A stretch of 64,000 nt of DNA from Anolis sagrei (GCF_037176765.1 NC_090023.1:142215366-142279365), one strand, 5' to 3'; positions 32,404 to 43,899 are shown, numbered from the stretch's first letter. Numbers and translations are program-made. The notes: a model not told the origin generated them from the letters alone.

Positions 32404-32481
32404 GCATAGAATCATAGAATCCTTGAGTTGGAAAAGACCTCATGGGACATCGAGTACAACCCCCTGCCAAGAAGCAGGAAA
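32404..32481 (-). repeat. CR1 LINE 3' end, left half of split copy
   Basis: ATAGAATCATAGAATCCTTG to CCAAGAAGCAGGAAAATT. The sequence breaks off at an L2 insertion and resumes at 34194. The copy at 23458-23690 shows the uninterrupted order. Confidence 0.85.
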
Positions 32482-32484
32482 ATT

Positions 32485-32519
<35 letters not shown>

Positions 32520-34193
32520 TGCGCTTGTATATCGCTAATATCTCAGCCTAAGTCGGCGACTCATTGCAATTTACAACAACTAAAAAGTTAAAAACAATTA
32601 AAAACAGTATTCAATTTAAAACATGAAACACATATACAATACAAATTATTGGGCCACCAATAATAATCCCATGCATCTCGTAACTAAAATCACAATCCAA
32701 AATTCGTCGTCCATGATTACCAGCCTTTAGTCATCAAAATTCGTTGCAACGGATTAACCGAATGCTTGTTTAAACATCCATGTCTTCAGTCTCTTCCGAA
32801 ACACCATCAGCGAGGAGGCTGATCGTACCTCTATAGGGAGGGTGTTCCAAAGCCGAGGGGCCACCACAGAGAAGGCCCTGTCTCTCGTTCCCGCCAGCCG
32901 CACTTGTGAAGCCGGCGGGATAGAGAGCAGGGACTCTCCAGAAGATCTTAGGGTCCTGGTGGGCTGATAGGCTGAGATACGTTCGGATAGATAAGTTGGG
33001 CCAGAACCGTTTAGGGCTTTAAAGGCCAATGCCAGCACTTTGAATTGAGCCCGGTGGCATATCGGCAGCCAGTGGAGCTGGTGCAGCAGAGGAGTTGTGT
33101 GCTCCCTGCGCCCCGCTCCTGTTAGTATCATGGCTGCCGCCCGTTGGACTAATTGGAGCTTCCGGGCTGTCTTCAAAGGCAACCCCACGTAGAGAGCGTT
33201 GCAGTAGTCAAGGCGGGATGTAACCAGAGCGTGGACTACCGTGGCTAAGTCAGACTTCCCAAGGTACGGTCGCAGTTGGCGCACAAGTTTTAACTGTGCG
33301 AATGCTCCCCTGGTCACCGCCGAAACCTGGGGTTCCAGGCTCAGCGATGAGTCCAGGATCACACCCAAACTGCGAACCTGCGTCTTCAGGGGGAGTGCGA
33401 CCCCGTCTAACACAGGCTGTAACCCTATACCCTATTCGGCCTTGCGACTAACCAGGAGTACCTCTGTCTTGTCTGGATTCAATTTCAATTTGTTCGCCCC
33501 ATCCAGACCGTCACAGCGGCCAAGCACCGGTTCAGGACCTCGACAGCCTCCTTAGTAGCAGGTGGAAAGGAGTGACAGAGTTGGACATCATCTGCGTACA
33601 GATGACATCGCAATCCGAAACTCCGGATGATCTCGCCCAGCGGCTTCATGTAGATGTTAAACAACATGGGAGACAGTATTGAACCCTGAGGAACCCCACA
33701 AGACAAAGGTTGTGGGGTTGAACAGGAGTCTCCCAGTAACACCTTCTGAGACCGACCCTCGAGGAATGAGCGGAGCCACTGCAAAACAGTACCTCCAAGA
33801 CCCATCCCCGCGAGGCGTCCCAGAAGGATACCGTGGTCGACGGTATCGAAGGCCGCTGAGAGGTCGAGCAGCACCAACAGGGACACACTCCCCCTGTCGA
33901 GCTCCCGACGCAGATCATCCACTAAGGCGACCAAAGCTGTCTCAGTACCATGCCCCGGCCTAAAGCCAGACTGTGCCGGATCCAGATAATCCGTGTCTAC
34001 CAAGAATGCCTGGAGTTGTGAGGCCACCACACGTTCCATGACTTTGCCCAAAAAGGGGAGATTGGAAACAGGCCGATAGTTGACGAATTGAGTGGGGTCC
34101 AGTGATGGTTTCTTCAACAGCGGTTTTATCACAGCTTGCTTTAAGCTGGCTGGAATTTTGCCCTCCCGAAGGGAGGCATTAACCACCACCTTC
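32482..34193 (-). mobile_element. L2 LINE, 5'-truncated, 1.7 kb, inserted in CR1
   Basis: Two long minus-strand frames encode L2 ORF2. The first (34201-33485) carries reverse transcriptase motifs: VIKPLLKKPSLDP, NYRPVSNLPFLGKVMERVV, QSGFRPGHGTETAL, LLDLSAAFDTVDH, GVPQGSILSPMLFNIY and the catalytic LYADDVQL. The second (33413-32754) gives the C-terminus with LVTSRLDYCNALY, QRAAAMILTGAGR and LWNTLP. They are in different frames, so there is at least one break between them near 33413-33485. The 3' end carries a (TTTA)n tail at 32482-32520. The 5' part with endonuclease is missing. This is the best-preserved L2 in the window. Confidence 0.88.
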
Positions 34194-34690
34194 ACATTCA
34201 AAGCACCCCCGGCAGATGGCTATCCAGCCTCTGTTTAAAGGCCTCCAAAGAAGGAGCCTCCATCGTACTCCAGGGCAAAGAGTTGCACTGCTGAACAGCT
34301 CTAACAGTCAGTAAGTTCTTCCTAATGTTCAGATGGAATCTCGTTTCCTGTAGTTTGAAGTCATTGTTCCGCATCCTATTTTCCAGAGCAGCAGAGAACA
34401 AGCTTGCTCCCTCCTTCCAATGACTTCCCCTCACAGATTTATACATGGCTCTCATCATGTCTCCTCTCAGCCTTCTCTTCTTTAGGCTAACACACCCAGC
34501 TTTTTAAGTCACTCCTCATAGGGCTTGTTCTCCAAACCCTTGATCATTTTAGCCACCCTTCTCTAGACACTTTCCAGCTTCAATTGCAGTGCCCAGAATT
34601 AGACACAGTATTCTAGTTGTGGTCTGACCAAGGCAGAATAGAGAGGTAGCATGACATTGCAGAAGTCCATGATCTGCTCATGAAAGGCAC
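34194..34690 (-). repeat. CR1 LINE, right half of split copy
   Basis: Resumes with TTCAAAGCACCCCCGGCAGA and continues through the CR1 3' UTR into the ORF2 C-terminus (minus translation includes LEAFKQRLDSHLPGVL and FHLNIRKNLL). Similar CR1 sequence lies at 62390-62715. Confidence 0.8.
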
Positions 34691-34699
34691 CATTAGTCT

Positions 34700-35110
34700 C
34701 GGCAACTCGGCTGCATGCTGGAAGGCTGAGCTGGTGCCAGCTGTGAGATCAGCCTAAGAGCCACCACTTTATACCCACATTCACACTGAGGACCCCGAGC
34801 AGGCCCATCTCCCCCTTCTGGGCTTCCCAGAGCTGGACCTCAAGCTGAAATGAGTCTGGCAGGCACTCATTTCATTTCATTTCATTGGTAGAACACTGTC
34901 AGAAAAACTTTCGCAAGTTCAGCCAGGCACTCACTAGCTGTACTTCTGCTTCTGGAAAATCATCTTCTCTCACTCCACCACCTTTGATTGGCAGAATGCT
35001 TTGTCAGAAACACTTTATCAAGTAGCAGACAGTCATTTCATTTCATTGGGAGAACACTGTCAGACAAACTCAAGTTGCAGGCAGTCCATTTCATTTCAAT
35101 GGCAGAACAC
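34700..35110. repeat. Repeats of a CATTTCATTTCATT / GAACACTGTCAGA phrase
   Basis: GTAGAACACTGTCAGAAAAA, TCATTTCATTTCATTGG and related phrases recur at about 34870-34910, 34990-35050 and 35080-35115, and again at 35815. A loose local duplication with no known family. Confidence 0.55.
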
Positions 35111-35114
35111 TGAA

Positions 35115-35820
35115 AATGTCCTACCTTAAGATGGTGGTGCATGCACTGGTTGGATTTCTGCAATGTGCTTTACATTGGGCTACCTTTGTACCAAGTTCAG
35201 AAACTCCATTTGGCTTGAAATATGGCAGCCAGATTGATTACAGGAACATCTAGGAGTGAACCTATTGCACCTATTCTAAAGTCACTCCACTGGCTGCCAA
35301 TTAGTTTCCGGGCAAAGTATAAAATGTTGTTTATTGACCATTAAAGTCCTACATGGTTTGGGTCCAGGTTACCTACAGGATCGCCTTCTCCCGTACAATC
35401 CTTCCTGAACATTTAGGTCCATTGGAGAGTATCTTCTCCAGTCTGCCAGAACCTGACTGGCAACTACCACCCAGAAGACCTTTGTATCAGCTACCCCATG
35501 ACTGTGGATCTACCTACTGGTAGAGCTCCGACAGCTAAATCAGCTGTCTGAATTCAAGACACAAGTGAAGATCTATTTTATCCAGCAGGCTTACCCAGAC
35601 AGTTTTAATGATGACTTTTAAACTTCCACTCTAGGTCTTTTGCTTTGTGTGTTTTAATATGTATTTTATGGAAATATGTTTAATATGTATATTCAATGGA
35701 GTATTTTTAAATGACTGCATTTTGATTATGTGTCTTAGCAATGTTGTAACCTGCCTCGAGCTGTGAGGAGAGATGGGGAGAAATAAAAGTAGTAGTACTA
35801 GTAGTAGTAGTAGTAGTAGA
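35115..35820 (+). repeat. L2-like LINE 3' portion with (TAG)n tail
   Basis: A diverged ORF2 C-terminus (CAGCCAGATTGATTACAGG, CCACTGGCTGCCAATT) and the end AACCTGCCTCGAGCTGTGAG, GGGAGAAATAAAAGTAG, then (TAG)n. It belongs to a different subfamily from the 32482-34193 copy. Confidence 0.65.
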
Positions 35821-35924
35821 ACACTGTCAGAAACACTTTATCAAGTGTTCTTTTAGGGATCATAAAATTCTTTAAACTCTCAGGTGAACTTATCACAGGG
35901 TTTTCTAGGTACAATTTAACCAGT

Positions 35925-36062
35925 GGGGGTTTGCCTTTGCCTTCCTCTGAGGCTAAGTGGCATGACCTGCCCACTGATGTTCCATGTCTGAGCAGAAATT
36001 TGAACCCTGGTTTCCAGAGTACTATTACTTTGTACTTTGTACAAACTCCTACTCCACCAATG
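35925..36062 (-). repeat. MIR-like SINE relic
   Basis: Antisense phrase CCTTCCTCTGAGGCTAAGTG, GACCTGCCCA, TGAACCCTGGTTTCCAGAGT, like the core-SINE order of MIR. Similar pieces lie near 44925-45025 and 50580-50700. Confidence 0.45.
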
Positions 36063-36744
36063 AATCTGGCTGGCTGTGGCCTCCTCTTTTATTTCCTCAC
36101 TCCCTCTCAAAAAATGTACTGTCCTTTCCATAACTTCTCAACTCCGTCACACCTCTGCCCGTCACACCTCTGCCCCCACACCCAATAAGTCAGACCTATA
36201 AGGATCCTACTTACTTGCCTTTTTCTCTGGTAGGACCAGAATTTCACTTTAAAAGTATGTTTTGCTTGATTGCTTATTGCTTATTGAGTGATTTGGATTA
36301 ATCATAATCACTTGTGCTTAAACTGAAAAAAAGTCATAAAAATCAGTTGATGACCAAAAGATAGTTATCAATTTTTGTACAATTGTGTCCATCACCAGCA
36401 AGACTCCTCCTCTTTGATATAAATGTATGACTACCTGTCTGTCCATCTTTCTTACCTGTAAAAGCTCTTAACATTTCTTCAAGCTGTCGTGGATTCCCCA
36501 TGAGATATGGTGACCTCCAGAGGCCTGCAAATCATAGATTAAGAAACACTTGGAAGAACACAGTCCTCCTTTTGGAAAAGCACAAGAAGTATTGAGTAGT
36601 TCTGCCTTTTGTTCTGTTCTGTTATCACTTTACTGTCTGTATTGACCAGTAGCTCTAGTGTTTCCTTGGTTGTTTTCTTGCCTTCAATGTATCTGGAAAA
36701 AGCTTTTTGATCATTCTGAGTTTTATTTCTTTATACTATCCCTG

Positions 36745-36965
36745 ATAGCTGTGTGGTGTAGACACTTGCGCATTGGACCACGACTCCAGGGACCAGGGTT
36801 TGAATCCCTACTTGGTCATGCAAACCTACTGAGACAAGACACATTCTCAGTCCTAGAAGGCAATGGCAAACTTCATCTGAAAAAAATCTTGCCAAGAAAA
36901 CCCTGATAGGTTCACTTTAGGGTTACCATAGGTCAGAAATTATTTGAAGACACATAGCAACAATG
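36745..36965 (+). repeat. Sauria-type SINE (tRNA head, BovB-like tail)
   Basis: A-box-like TGTGGTGTAGACACTTGCGC, B box GGTTTGAATCC, then AATCTTGCCAAGAAAACCCT and the tail AGGTCAGAAATTATTTGAAG ending in ACACATAGCAACAA, which resembles the BovB 3' end. Confidence 0.65.
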
Positions 36966-36984
36966 GTCCTAAAAGCTTAGACTA

Positions 36985-37475
36985 CACTAGTGTATACTTA
37001 CTTGGTGTTGTTCTTACTTTCATTCTGCACACATGCTTTTTTCCCCTTACCATGAAGATTTTTGTGATTGTGCATTTGGCAACTCCACCTTCAAAAACTC
37101 TCATCCTTGCTCTTTCCTTCAGCATATCTAGCCTTAGGATTCTACCAGGTTTTTCCTTGTACTCATTAAAATACAAACCTTGGTAAAATGGATGTGACAT
37201 CTCCAGGACTGATTCTGCTGATCTGGCTGGCTAGGAGGATGTTTCCTTCATCCCTCATCACTTTATATGCATCCCTCCCAAAGTGATGCACCCAGGCAGG
37301 AGTGGACCAAGGTCTCTGGCCCCTGATATATGATAGCTGCACACTTCTGATAGAACCTCCAAACAAGCTCAAGCCTTCCTAAAATCTAATGTCTGTGTTT
37401 GACTGTGCCACAGTTGGGAATTCTAGCGTTACATGATCACTTCTCCCTAAAATACCAGTTACATTGATTCTAAAG
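36985..37475. other. Intergenic DNA, nothing recognised
   Basis: No recognised gene or repeat. Confidence 0.4.
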
Positions 37476-37479
37476 TTCT

Positions 37480-37622
37480 ATGATATTTATATGTTTTATC
37501 TGTTTTACTGTTTTACATTGTTTCTATATTGAATTGCAGCATCAGATTGTGCCAAATTTTGTAAGCTGCTGAGTCACCTTCAGGGTGATAAGGGCAGGGT
37601 ATAAATATAGTAAATGATGAAC
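37480..37622 (+). repeat. L2 LINE 3' tail
   Basis: GTAAGCTGCTGAGTCACCTT, AGGGCAGGGTATAAATATAG. Diverged. Confidence 0.55.
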
Positions 37623-37629
37623 CAAACGC

Positions 37630-39050
37630 CTCCCTATTGATTAAGTCCAGAATTGCCAACCCCCTTGTTCCTTGCCCATATTTTTGAAACAGAAAATTAT
37701 GTGCAAGGCCCACCAAGAGTTTGTTAAACAGCCTGTGCTTAGCAGTCAGACTCCTAGCAGATGCCAAGATAATTGAAGTCCCCCATAGATCTCAATTAGT
37801 TTGCCATGATCATTTTCATTGATTTCTCTACATGTTAATTTGTCATTTAGTTATACTACTCCCTTTCTTTTCCCACCACATCTATTGTTTTTGCAAATGT
37901 AATATTCAAAACATGGGAATCATGCCACCGGGTCTCAGTTTTTCCTATAGTATTTACTTTCCTGCATTAGAACTTCAAGCTCATCTTGTTTTCCAAACTC
38001 TTTGCATTGGTAGATATATACTGAATGTCTATCTTATTAATTTAGTCAATTTCTCTGTGGATCACTCATTGAAAAAAAAATACCCACCCACACACCCCTA
38101 GAATCCTTCTACAAGTACACTGGGTGCCTAAGAAAAATAAAAAAAAATATTATAAGGATAGTCTGCCAATCCTTGTCCCAGCTACATGAAAACCACCAGT
38201 CCCTGCTTCAAGTGCCAGATTTGTACTCATCTTGTACCCAACTTCCCCAGTGTCTCCACAATGCTATCCTGGAGAAAACTGCTATTCATTTTTCTGATAA
38301 GGTCCACATTTTTGGCTGCTATTTGAAGGGGGAGATTCTTGGCACATCCTTTCTCTCTTACAGTCCTACCTTCAGCCACCACCAGAAACCCTGGACTTGA
38401 CTCTGAGGATGACTGGTACTAAAACTGCCAAAATTCCTAATGATCCAACCATGATGGTGGATGGAACTGAGTTTAAGCACGAATGCAGTTTATATCCATA
38501 CAAGTGAGGGGATGGGGTTGCTGCCAACATGCAGTTCTAGAAGCTTTTGAGGATTTATATGTGTGAATCCCAGAGAATACAGGTGGAGTGCACATCTTTT
38601 TACACCATATTGGCTTTGACAATATACAGCCTTTCTATGTACTGCTTCAATGTTTTGGAGCCTATGAAAAGGAATACTGATAGGGAGAATACTAGAAGAC
38701 CTCATCTTTTGCTAGGTAGGCACCAGCCATCGGTTTGTCACAGGTATTACTAATGATTTGTGGCTGACATGCAACACATAGCTCTGTTGAGTGAAGGTGG
38801 TTGTGCATCTCAGGTCACTAGCTTTTTCAAAGACAATCTGAAGTAATAAATTATCATCCACTCTCTCCCCAAAAACCCAGCAAAAGACCAAAATAACACA
38901 CTTCAGTAGCATCTTAATTTTTAAAAATATTTCTTTGGAATTTTATCCACAGAGTTTGATTTATTTTATTTTATTTTTAGAATTATAGCTAGCTGAAGTT
39001 CATGCTATGTATTGTGTTTTTCTGAAAACATTGTAGTTGGCTGCCTCCTA
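37630..39050. other. Region downstream of ZNF488, nothing recognised
   Basis: No recognised gene or repeat. An (TTTTA)n-like run at about 38958-38980 gives AATAAA on the minus strand about 180 bases after the ZNF488 stop. It is a candidate polyadenylation signal. Confidence 0.4.
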
Positions 39051-39151
39051 GAAGATGCTAGTTAAATCTGGCTGCAAAATACATGCAAGTAACTCAACAC
39101 AGTCAAGGGTGTACCTACAAACATACACACTGCAAATGATCAACAATAAGC

Positions 39152-40168
39152 CTAATAATGAGAAGTCATATGACGAGATAAATGATGCCGCTCCTGAAAA
39201 TATTCCTGACAGACAGGACAGGATAGTTTTTCTTCTCTCCTCCTTTTGCCATGGGACTCTGGAAAAATGCTCTCCTTTTTGTGATGGGAACGCATGTGGA
39301 ACACAAGGTCAGATGTCATGCGAAAGGAGAGGTTACATTTTGCACACCAGTTTTGGGCTGCTACACCAAAGGAAGTGAAGGTAGGAGGTAACAGAGTCAA
39401 GGAAGCAAAGGAAGAGCTTGCATTTGATGTGGATGTGGTCTGCATGTGCTCTTTTGTTTGCCTTGGCCATAGTCCTGCAGCATAAGGGAAAGCGTTGCTC
39501 TGAACAAGGCTGGTCTGCAGCAGTTGAGAGCTGTTCAAATCACCCACAAAGCACTTGGAAGTCAGAAAGCTTTTGTACCTCATGAAGTCAATGGCACTGA
39601 TGCATTCTGACAGCTTCTCTGAGCCTTTCCATGGATCATTCAGATGATAAGTGGCAGCCAATGCTCTTTGGTCCATTAGATTTTTCAGTGGTTTGCTAAA
39701 AGCACTCTTTGTTTCCCCAGAAGCTCTGGTTGGCCACACAAAGGAGAACGCACTGCCCGATGAACAAGAAACCTGGTGCTCTTTGCCAAAGTAAGTCTCT
39801 CCATTTCCTTGTTCCATCCTTTTGGTTTTCTCAATTATCAGCTTCATTCTCCTCACTTCAGTAAACGCACTCTCCTTCTGCTCCAGAACATCCTTCTTGA
39901 GAACTATTTGTTTCCCTGTACTGAACTTCCAGAACGGCCCCTCTAACGTGTACTGCACAGCACCTTTATCCCTATTCTCACTGTAAAGTTCTTCATATAG
40001 ACAATTAGTTTTCTCCAACAGCACAGTTTTTCTATCATTCTTAGTCTCCACTTTTTCACAGTTCATTCCCTTTTCCAAATGGGAATCACAAGTTGCCATC
40101 TTGAGCTCTAGGTCCTGAGCAAGACTCTGGAAATTGGTAGCTTGCTCCAGTAACCCACTCTTCACCAT
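39152..40168 (-). CDS. ZNF488: ZNF488, two-finger zinc finger protein
   Basis: A 338-residue protein, close to the 340 of human ZNF488. That is a nuclear transcriptional regulator reported to cooperate with OLIG2 in oligodendrocyte maturation and related to the C-terminus of PRDM8. Two C2H2 fingers sit at the C-terminus: C275, C278, H291, H295 and C317, C320, H333, H337. The sequences AAQNWCAKCNLSFRMTSDLV and CPVCQEYF-ERHHLSRHMTSH are nearly as in mammals. The long N-terminal part is diverged and hydrophilic with a conserved-looking core (FSFVWPTRASGETKSAFSKP). The start is supported by a good context (AAAATGG) and by an in-frame TAG 36 bases upstream within the same exon. The stop is TAG at 39152-39154. 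It probably follows a noncoding first exon. Confidence 0.9.
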   Translation of the reverse strand: MVKSGLLEQATNFQSLAQDLELKMATCDSHLEKGMNCEKVETKNDRKTVLLEKTNCLYEELYSENRDKGAVQYTLEGPFWKFSTGKQIVLKKDVLEQKESAFTEVRRMKLIIEKTKRMEQGNGETYFGKEHQVSCSSGSAFSFVWPTRASGETKSAFSKPLKNLMDQRALAATYHLNDPWKGSEKLSECISAIDFMRYKSFLTSKCFVGDLNSSQLLQTSLVQSNAFPYAAGLWPRQTKEHMQTTSTSNASSSFASLTLLPPTFTSFGVAAQNWCAKCNLSFRMTSDLVFHMRSHHKKESIFPESHGKRRREEKLSCPVCQEYFQERHHLSRHMTSHY

Positions 40169-40290
40169 TTTGAAGTCAGAAAGATTTCCCAGAGCTGGGG
40201 GCTATTCTTTGAGAAGCAGAACAACTGTGCATGAAAATGATGGGGATTATTCACACTTGAAAATTTGCTTGCAGTTTGAGCAATCCAGTT
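40169..40290 (-). other. ZNF488: ZNF488 5' UTR part of coding exon, with splice acceptor
   Basis: A textbook acceptor (ATTTTCTTTCTTTTGTTCTAG) ends at 40291, so the exon should begin at 40290. This leaves 122 bases of leader before the ATG, with an in-frame TAG. Confidence 0.65.
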
Positions 40291-40344
40291 CTAGAACAAA
40301 AGAAAGAAAATACGTTATTAACATCTAGTACTATTTGTTTGTCT

Positions 40345-40790
40345 CAATAACGGGACTCAAGACAGCAAACAATATATTAAAAACAACATAAGTCATATCC
40401 TAGAGCCCTAATAAGCTCATAAAGGGAGACACAACCTTCAAATAACCTGGATTCAAGCAGTGCATACCTATATAGGTTAAAACCAGCAAAAGAGAATGGC
40501 AACTAGTGGAGCTGTTGCAATAACAAAGTTGTATGTTTACTGCAATTCTTTTGTCCATCTGACTTTTTGAGCACTTTTTAAAGGCAACCCCATGAAAAGT
40601 GCATTGCAACAATTCCAACAGTATTTAACCAAGGTATCTGCCACAGTGGCCAGATCACATCTCTCTGGAAACAGACACAGTTATTAACTGTGCAAAAGCA
40701 TTCCTGATCACTGCTGAAATCTGGACCTCCAGGCTCACTCGGTCAACCAACTACCAACCCAGGAGTATCCCCAAACTGCTACACGTTGCC
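40345..40790 (-). repeat. L2 LINE fragment in ZNF488 intron
   Basis: Antisense L2: GGCAACCCCATGAAAAGTGC, AACTGTGCAAAAGCATTCCT and GAAATCTGGACCTCCAGGCT line up with the L2 at 33180-33340. Confidence 0.7.
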
Positions 40791-40796
40791 ATCATA

Positions 40797-41200
40797 TCAT
40801 CGGGGAGGAGCCTCAGGATGTTCACAAATTTGTCAGGGCACCCAATTTTTTGAAGGATGGTCCAGAGAGTACTGCAATTCACTGTGTCAAATGCCTTTGC
40901 AAGGTCGAATGAAGGCAATGCACAGAGGTTGATTTTGTTCTCTGCATTTTTCTTGGAGCTGTTTTGCAGTGAAGATCATGTCCATTATTCCTCTGGAGGG
41001 CCAGAAGCCGTTCTGGGATTCTGGGAGGGTGTCTTCTGAAAGGGGCAGAAGGCGGTTTGCAAGGATTCTTGCGAGGATTTTTCCAGTGGAGGATAAAAGG
41101 GAGACACCTTGATAGTTTGCGCAGTCTGTCTTTCCCCTTTTTTTTAAAAAAGGGTGAAGATGGTGGCATCCTTGAAGTCTGCTGGATCAGGCATCTCTAG
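40797..41200 (-). repeat. LINE reverse transcriptase fragment, clade uncertain
   Basis: One minus-strand frame reads as RT fingers/palm: GKILARILANRLLPLSEDTL, PESQNGFWPSRGIMDMIFTA, KQLQEKCREQNQPLCIAF. It is not L2, CR1 or BovB by its motifs. The same family appears at 48335-48470. It is degenerate. Confidence 0.65.
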
Positions 41201-41582
41201 CCTCTCTGTGGAATTTGTTCAAACTTTTAAACAGAGCAAACTCCAGGAAAAGCATCTTTCCATCTGAACAATAAATAAACTTAAGAGGATTGAGAATCTC
41301 TTCCATTTCAAGATTTTTATTTCTAAAACTACCTTTGACTAAGAACACATCTACACAGGCCAAATGAGTTGGATTAGGGATGAATGCTCTCTGTGATATC
41401 CACAGGTCCTTAACATGGCTTTTATCTTGCATTAGATAATCAGCATTTTGGACCAGTGGAAACAGTAGTACCACTTTCTACTCAAGAAATAGCTGTGGCT
41501 GTTTACACCACCATACAGCCTACTATATCCCTGTTTTTCTAGGCTTTGTGGTGCCTCATGGGCTCAAATATTATGGTATCCA

Positions 41583-41613
41583 TCGCTGCTCCTCCTCCTC
41601 CTCCTCCTCCTCT
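41583..41613. repeat. (TCC)n microsatellite
   Basis: CTCCTCC repeats, with a GA-rich counterpart at 41693-41725. Confidence 0.85.
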
Positions 41614-41755
41614 TCTTGATTTACAGTCCTTATAGTTCTGGGCATATGACTTTTCTAACATAAATAAGTTAAACTGGCTACCATCTCCCCGTGGAGGAGT
41701 GGGGGGAGGAGAAAGAGGAGGAGGCTGTTTACATTTAGGAGATAAGTGCAGCTAT

Positions 41756-42292
41756 TAGGGCTGGGCAGTTTCATTTCATTAATTTGTAATTCGTTTAAAA
41801 ATCGTTATTTTTTTGTTAACGAAGCGATAACGAACCATTCTGGAGCAACTTAAAAACGAAACGAATTTTTCAATTCATTTCATAAATGCTTCGTATTTCG
41901 TTATGTATTCGTTTCGTTATTGGTTTGAGGTCGTTTTGTTATTATTTCCGCATGTCTGGGGCAAGTTTTATAGTTGTTTTTTGTTTAATTAGTGAAAAAA
42001 ATTATAATATCACACCAACAACAGAGGGAGAGGGAAGCTTCAGAAATTCCCCCTGTCCCATTTGGAGGTTTTTTAGCGTATTGCACGGTCGCGTCCGCCA
42101 TTAACGAATCGATTCGTTATTGTTTCGTTATTGTTTTGTTATTGTTTTGTAATTTTTTTACCATTTACGAAATTTCGTAAATATCGAACTTTTTTTAAAA
42201 AAATCGGAATTCTTTTAAATATTGAAATGCAAAAAAACCCCAAAAAACGAATCGATTTTAGAAACAAATTTTTCCGTTGTTACCCAGGCCTA
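41756..42292. mobile_element. hAT-type element rich in TTCGTT motifs (537 bp)
   Basis: Flanked by a perfect 8-bp duplication GCAGCTAT (41748-41755 and 42293-42300). The ends TAGGGCTGGGCA and ACCCAGGCCTA are imperfect inverted repeats. The interior repeats TTCGTT/AACGAA motifs in both orientations near both ends. No transposase frame is seen. It sits in the inferred ZNF488 intron. Confidence 0.85.
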
Positions 42293-42309
42293 GCAGCTAT
42301 GGTTTCTGC

Positions 42310-42890
42310 TTTCATTAGTAAATCAACTTCAACAAGTGAACAAATTATGACCTCTAGTGGTGGAAAGTAAAATTCTACCACTTTTTCTCAGCTTTTAATG
42401 TCACCCAAAAAATATGTGAATGATGAGGAGGTGAATAAAAGAATGCAGATTTTGTCATTCTTATCACAATTAATTGCAATTAAATTACAGTTGGAATTTA
42501 GCAAGGCATTAAGGATACAATAACAGAATCCATGCAAATTGTAGGAGTCACAAAACAAACCAAGGAAAACAACACACACACACACACAAAACCAATAACA
42601 ATAGGACTAGATGGAAAGAATCACAGGGGTCTCCAATTTGAGACACCAAAATTTAAAAGTGCCAAAGCAGATTTGACTGAACCAAGGTAATGAATACAAA
42701 TTTATCATCAAGCTGAGAAGAAATGAAAAAGACTACAAGAAAACACAGGAGAAAATTTTAAGCCATTAAGCTTTGTTCAAATAGATAGACAAAGCTTACA
42801 CCAAATGTATTAAAGTCTATTTAGATGACAGAAACATGTTAATACTGTCCCATTTAAATGATGGCCTGGTGGATAAAAACAATGTTGGGA
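42310..42890. other. AT-rich DNA, nothing recognised
   Basis: No recognised gene or repeat. A (CA)n run lies at 42570-42588. Confidence 0.4.
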
Positions 42891-42899
42891 ATGGACAAA

Positions 42900-43169
42900 C
42901 TAAGAAATTTGGTAGAATAAAAAATAATAAAAACATCTGTTCATTTCATATTCAGAATCTGATGAACAGGAAGAGTAGTCAGATACCTCTTCAACATCTT
43001 CCAACTTTTTAGCCGAGTCACCTCCAACCCTAGATGGAGACCATGGTGCCACCTTGTCCACTAACAGCTTCTTTATGAACCTTATAGTGAAAGCTCTCAA
43101 ACTTGAGATCAAGCAACCTGAATCTTCCATGCCAGATGGATTGTCAAATGGATCCACAGTCAAGCTCAA
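42900..43169 (-). other. Unrecognised 89-codon open frame
   Basis: The frame has a serine/aspartate/glutamate-rich end (KLEDVEEVSDYSS, SSDSEYE), which is unusual for random AT-rich DNA. I do not recognise it. It adjoins a BovB relic on the same strand, but this part does not look like BovB. It could be an old retrocopy or chance. Confidence 0.2.
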
Positions 43170-43194
43170 GCTTCTCTAACCATTACTTCTACCT

Positions 43195-43892
43195 TTTCAA
43201 CAGGCAGCCAAGAAGTCCTAGTTTAATCCAGCTTCACTTCTATACACCCCAAAATAGAGCAAATAATATCCTTCTCTCCAATGAGCAGTTGAGCTTGATT
43301 TCCTGGAGTATGGACTGGTTTGATCTTCTTGCGGTCCAAGGCACTCTCAGAATTTTCCTCCAATACCACAGTTCAAAAGCATCTAGCTTCCTTCGCTCAG
43401 CCTTCCTTATGGTCCAGCTCTCACATCCGTATGTTAGTATGGGGAATACCATTGCTTTTACTATGTGGATCTTCATTGCCAGTGTGATGTTTCTACTCTT
43501 CACTATTTTATTGAGATTGGTCATTGCTCTCCTCCCAAGAAGTGTCTCCTGCTTTTGTGGCTGCAGTCTGCAGCTGCAGTAATCTTTGCACTTAGAAATA
43601 CAAAGTTTGCCACTGCCTCCACATTTTCTCCTTCTATTTGCCAGTTATCAATCAGTCTAGTTGCCTGAATCTTGGGTTTTTTTATGTTTAACTGCAACCC
43701 AGCTTTTGCACTTTCTTCTTTCACCTTGATTAGAAGGCTCTTCAGCTCCTCCTCGCTTTTGGCCATCAAAGTGGTATCATCTGCATATCTAAGGTTCTTA
43801 ATTTTTCTTCCAGCAATTGTACAAGATCTGATGGTAACTAAGATTAACTCCATTTTTTGCTGTAAGATTATAATCCTCTCTAACAATCTCAA
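43195..43892 (-). repeat. BovB/RTE LINE reverse transcriptase relic
   Basis: Two minus-strand frames: 43892-43521 with KNLRYADDTTLMAKSEEELK and GLQLNIKKPKIQ (RT catalytic region), and 43524-43240 with MKIHIVKAMVFPILTYGCES, WTIRKAERRKLDAFELWYWR (thumb). They are in different frames, so broken. The 3' end is missing or diverged. Confidence 0.85.
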
Positions 43893-43899
43893 CTATTTA

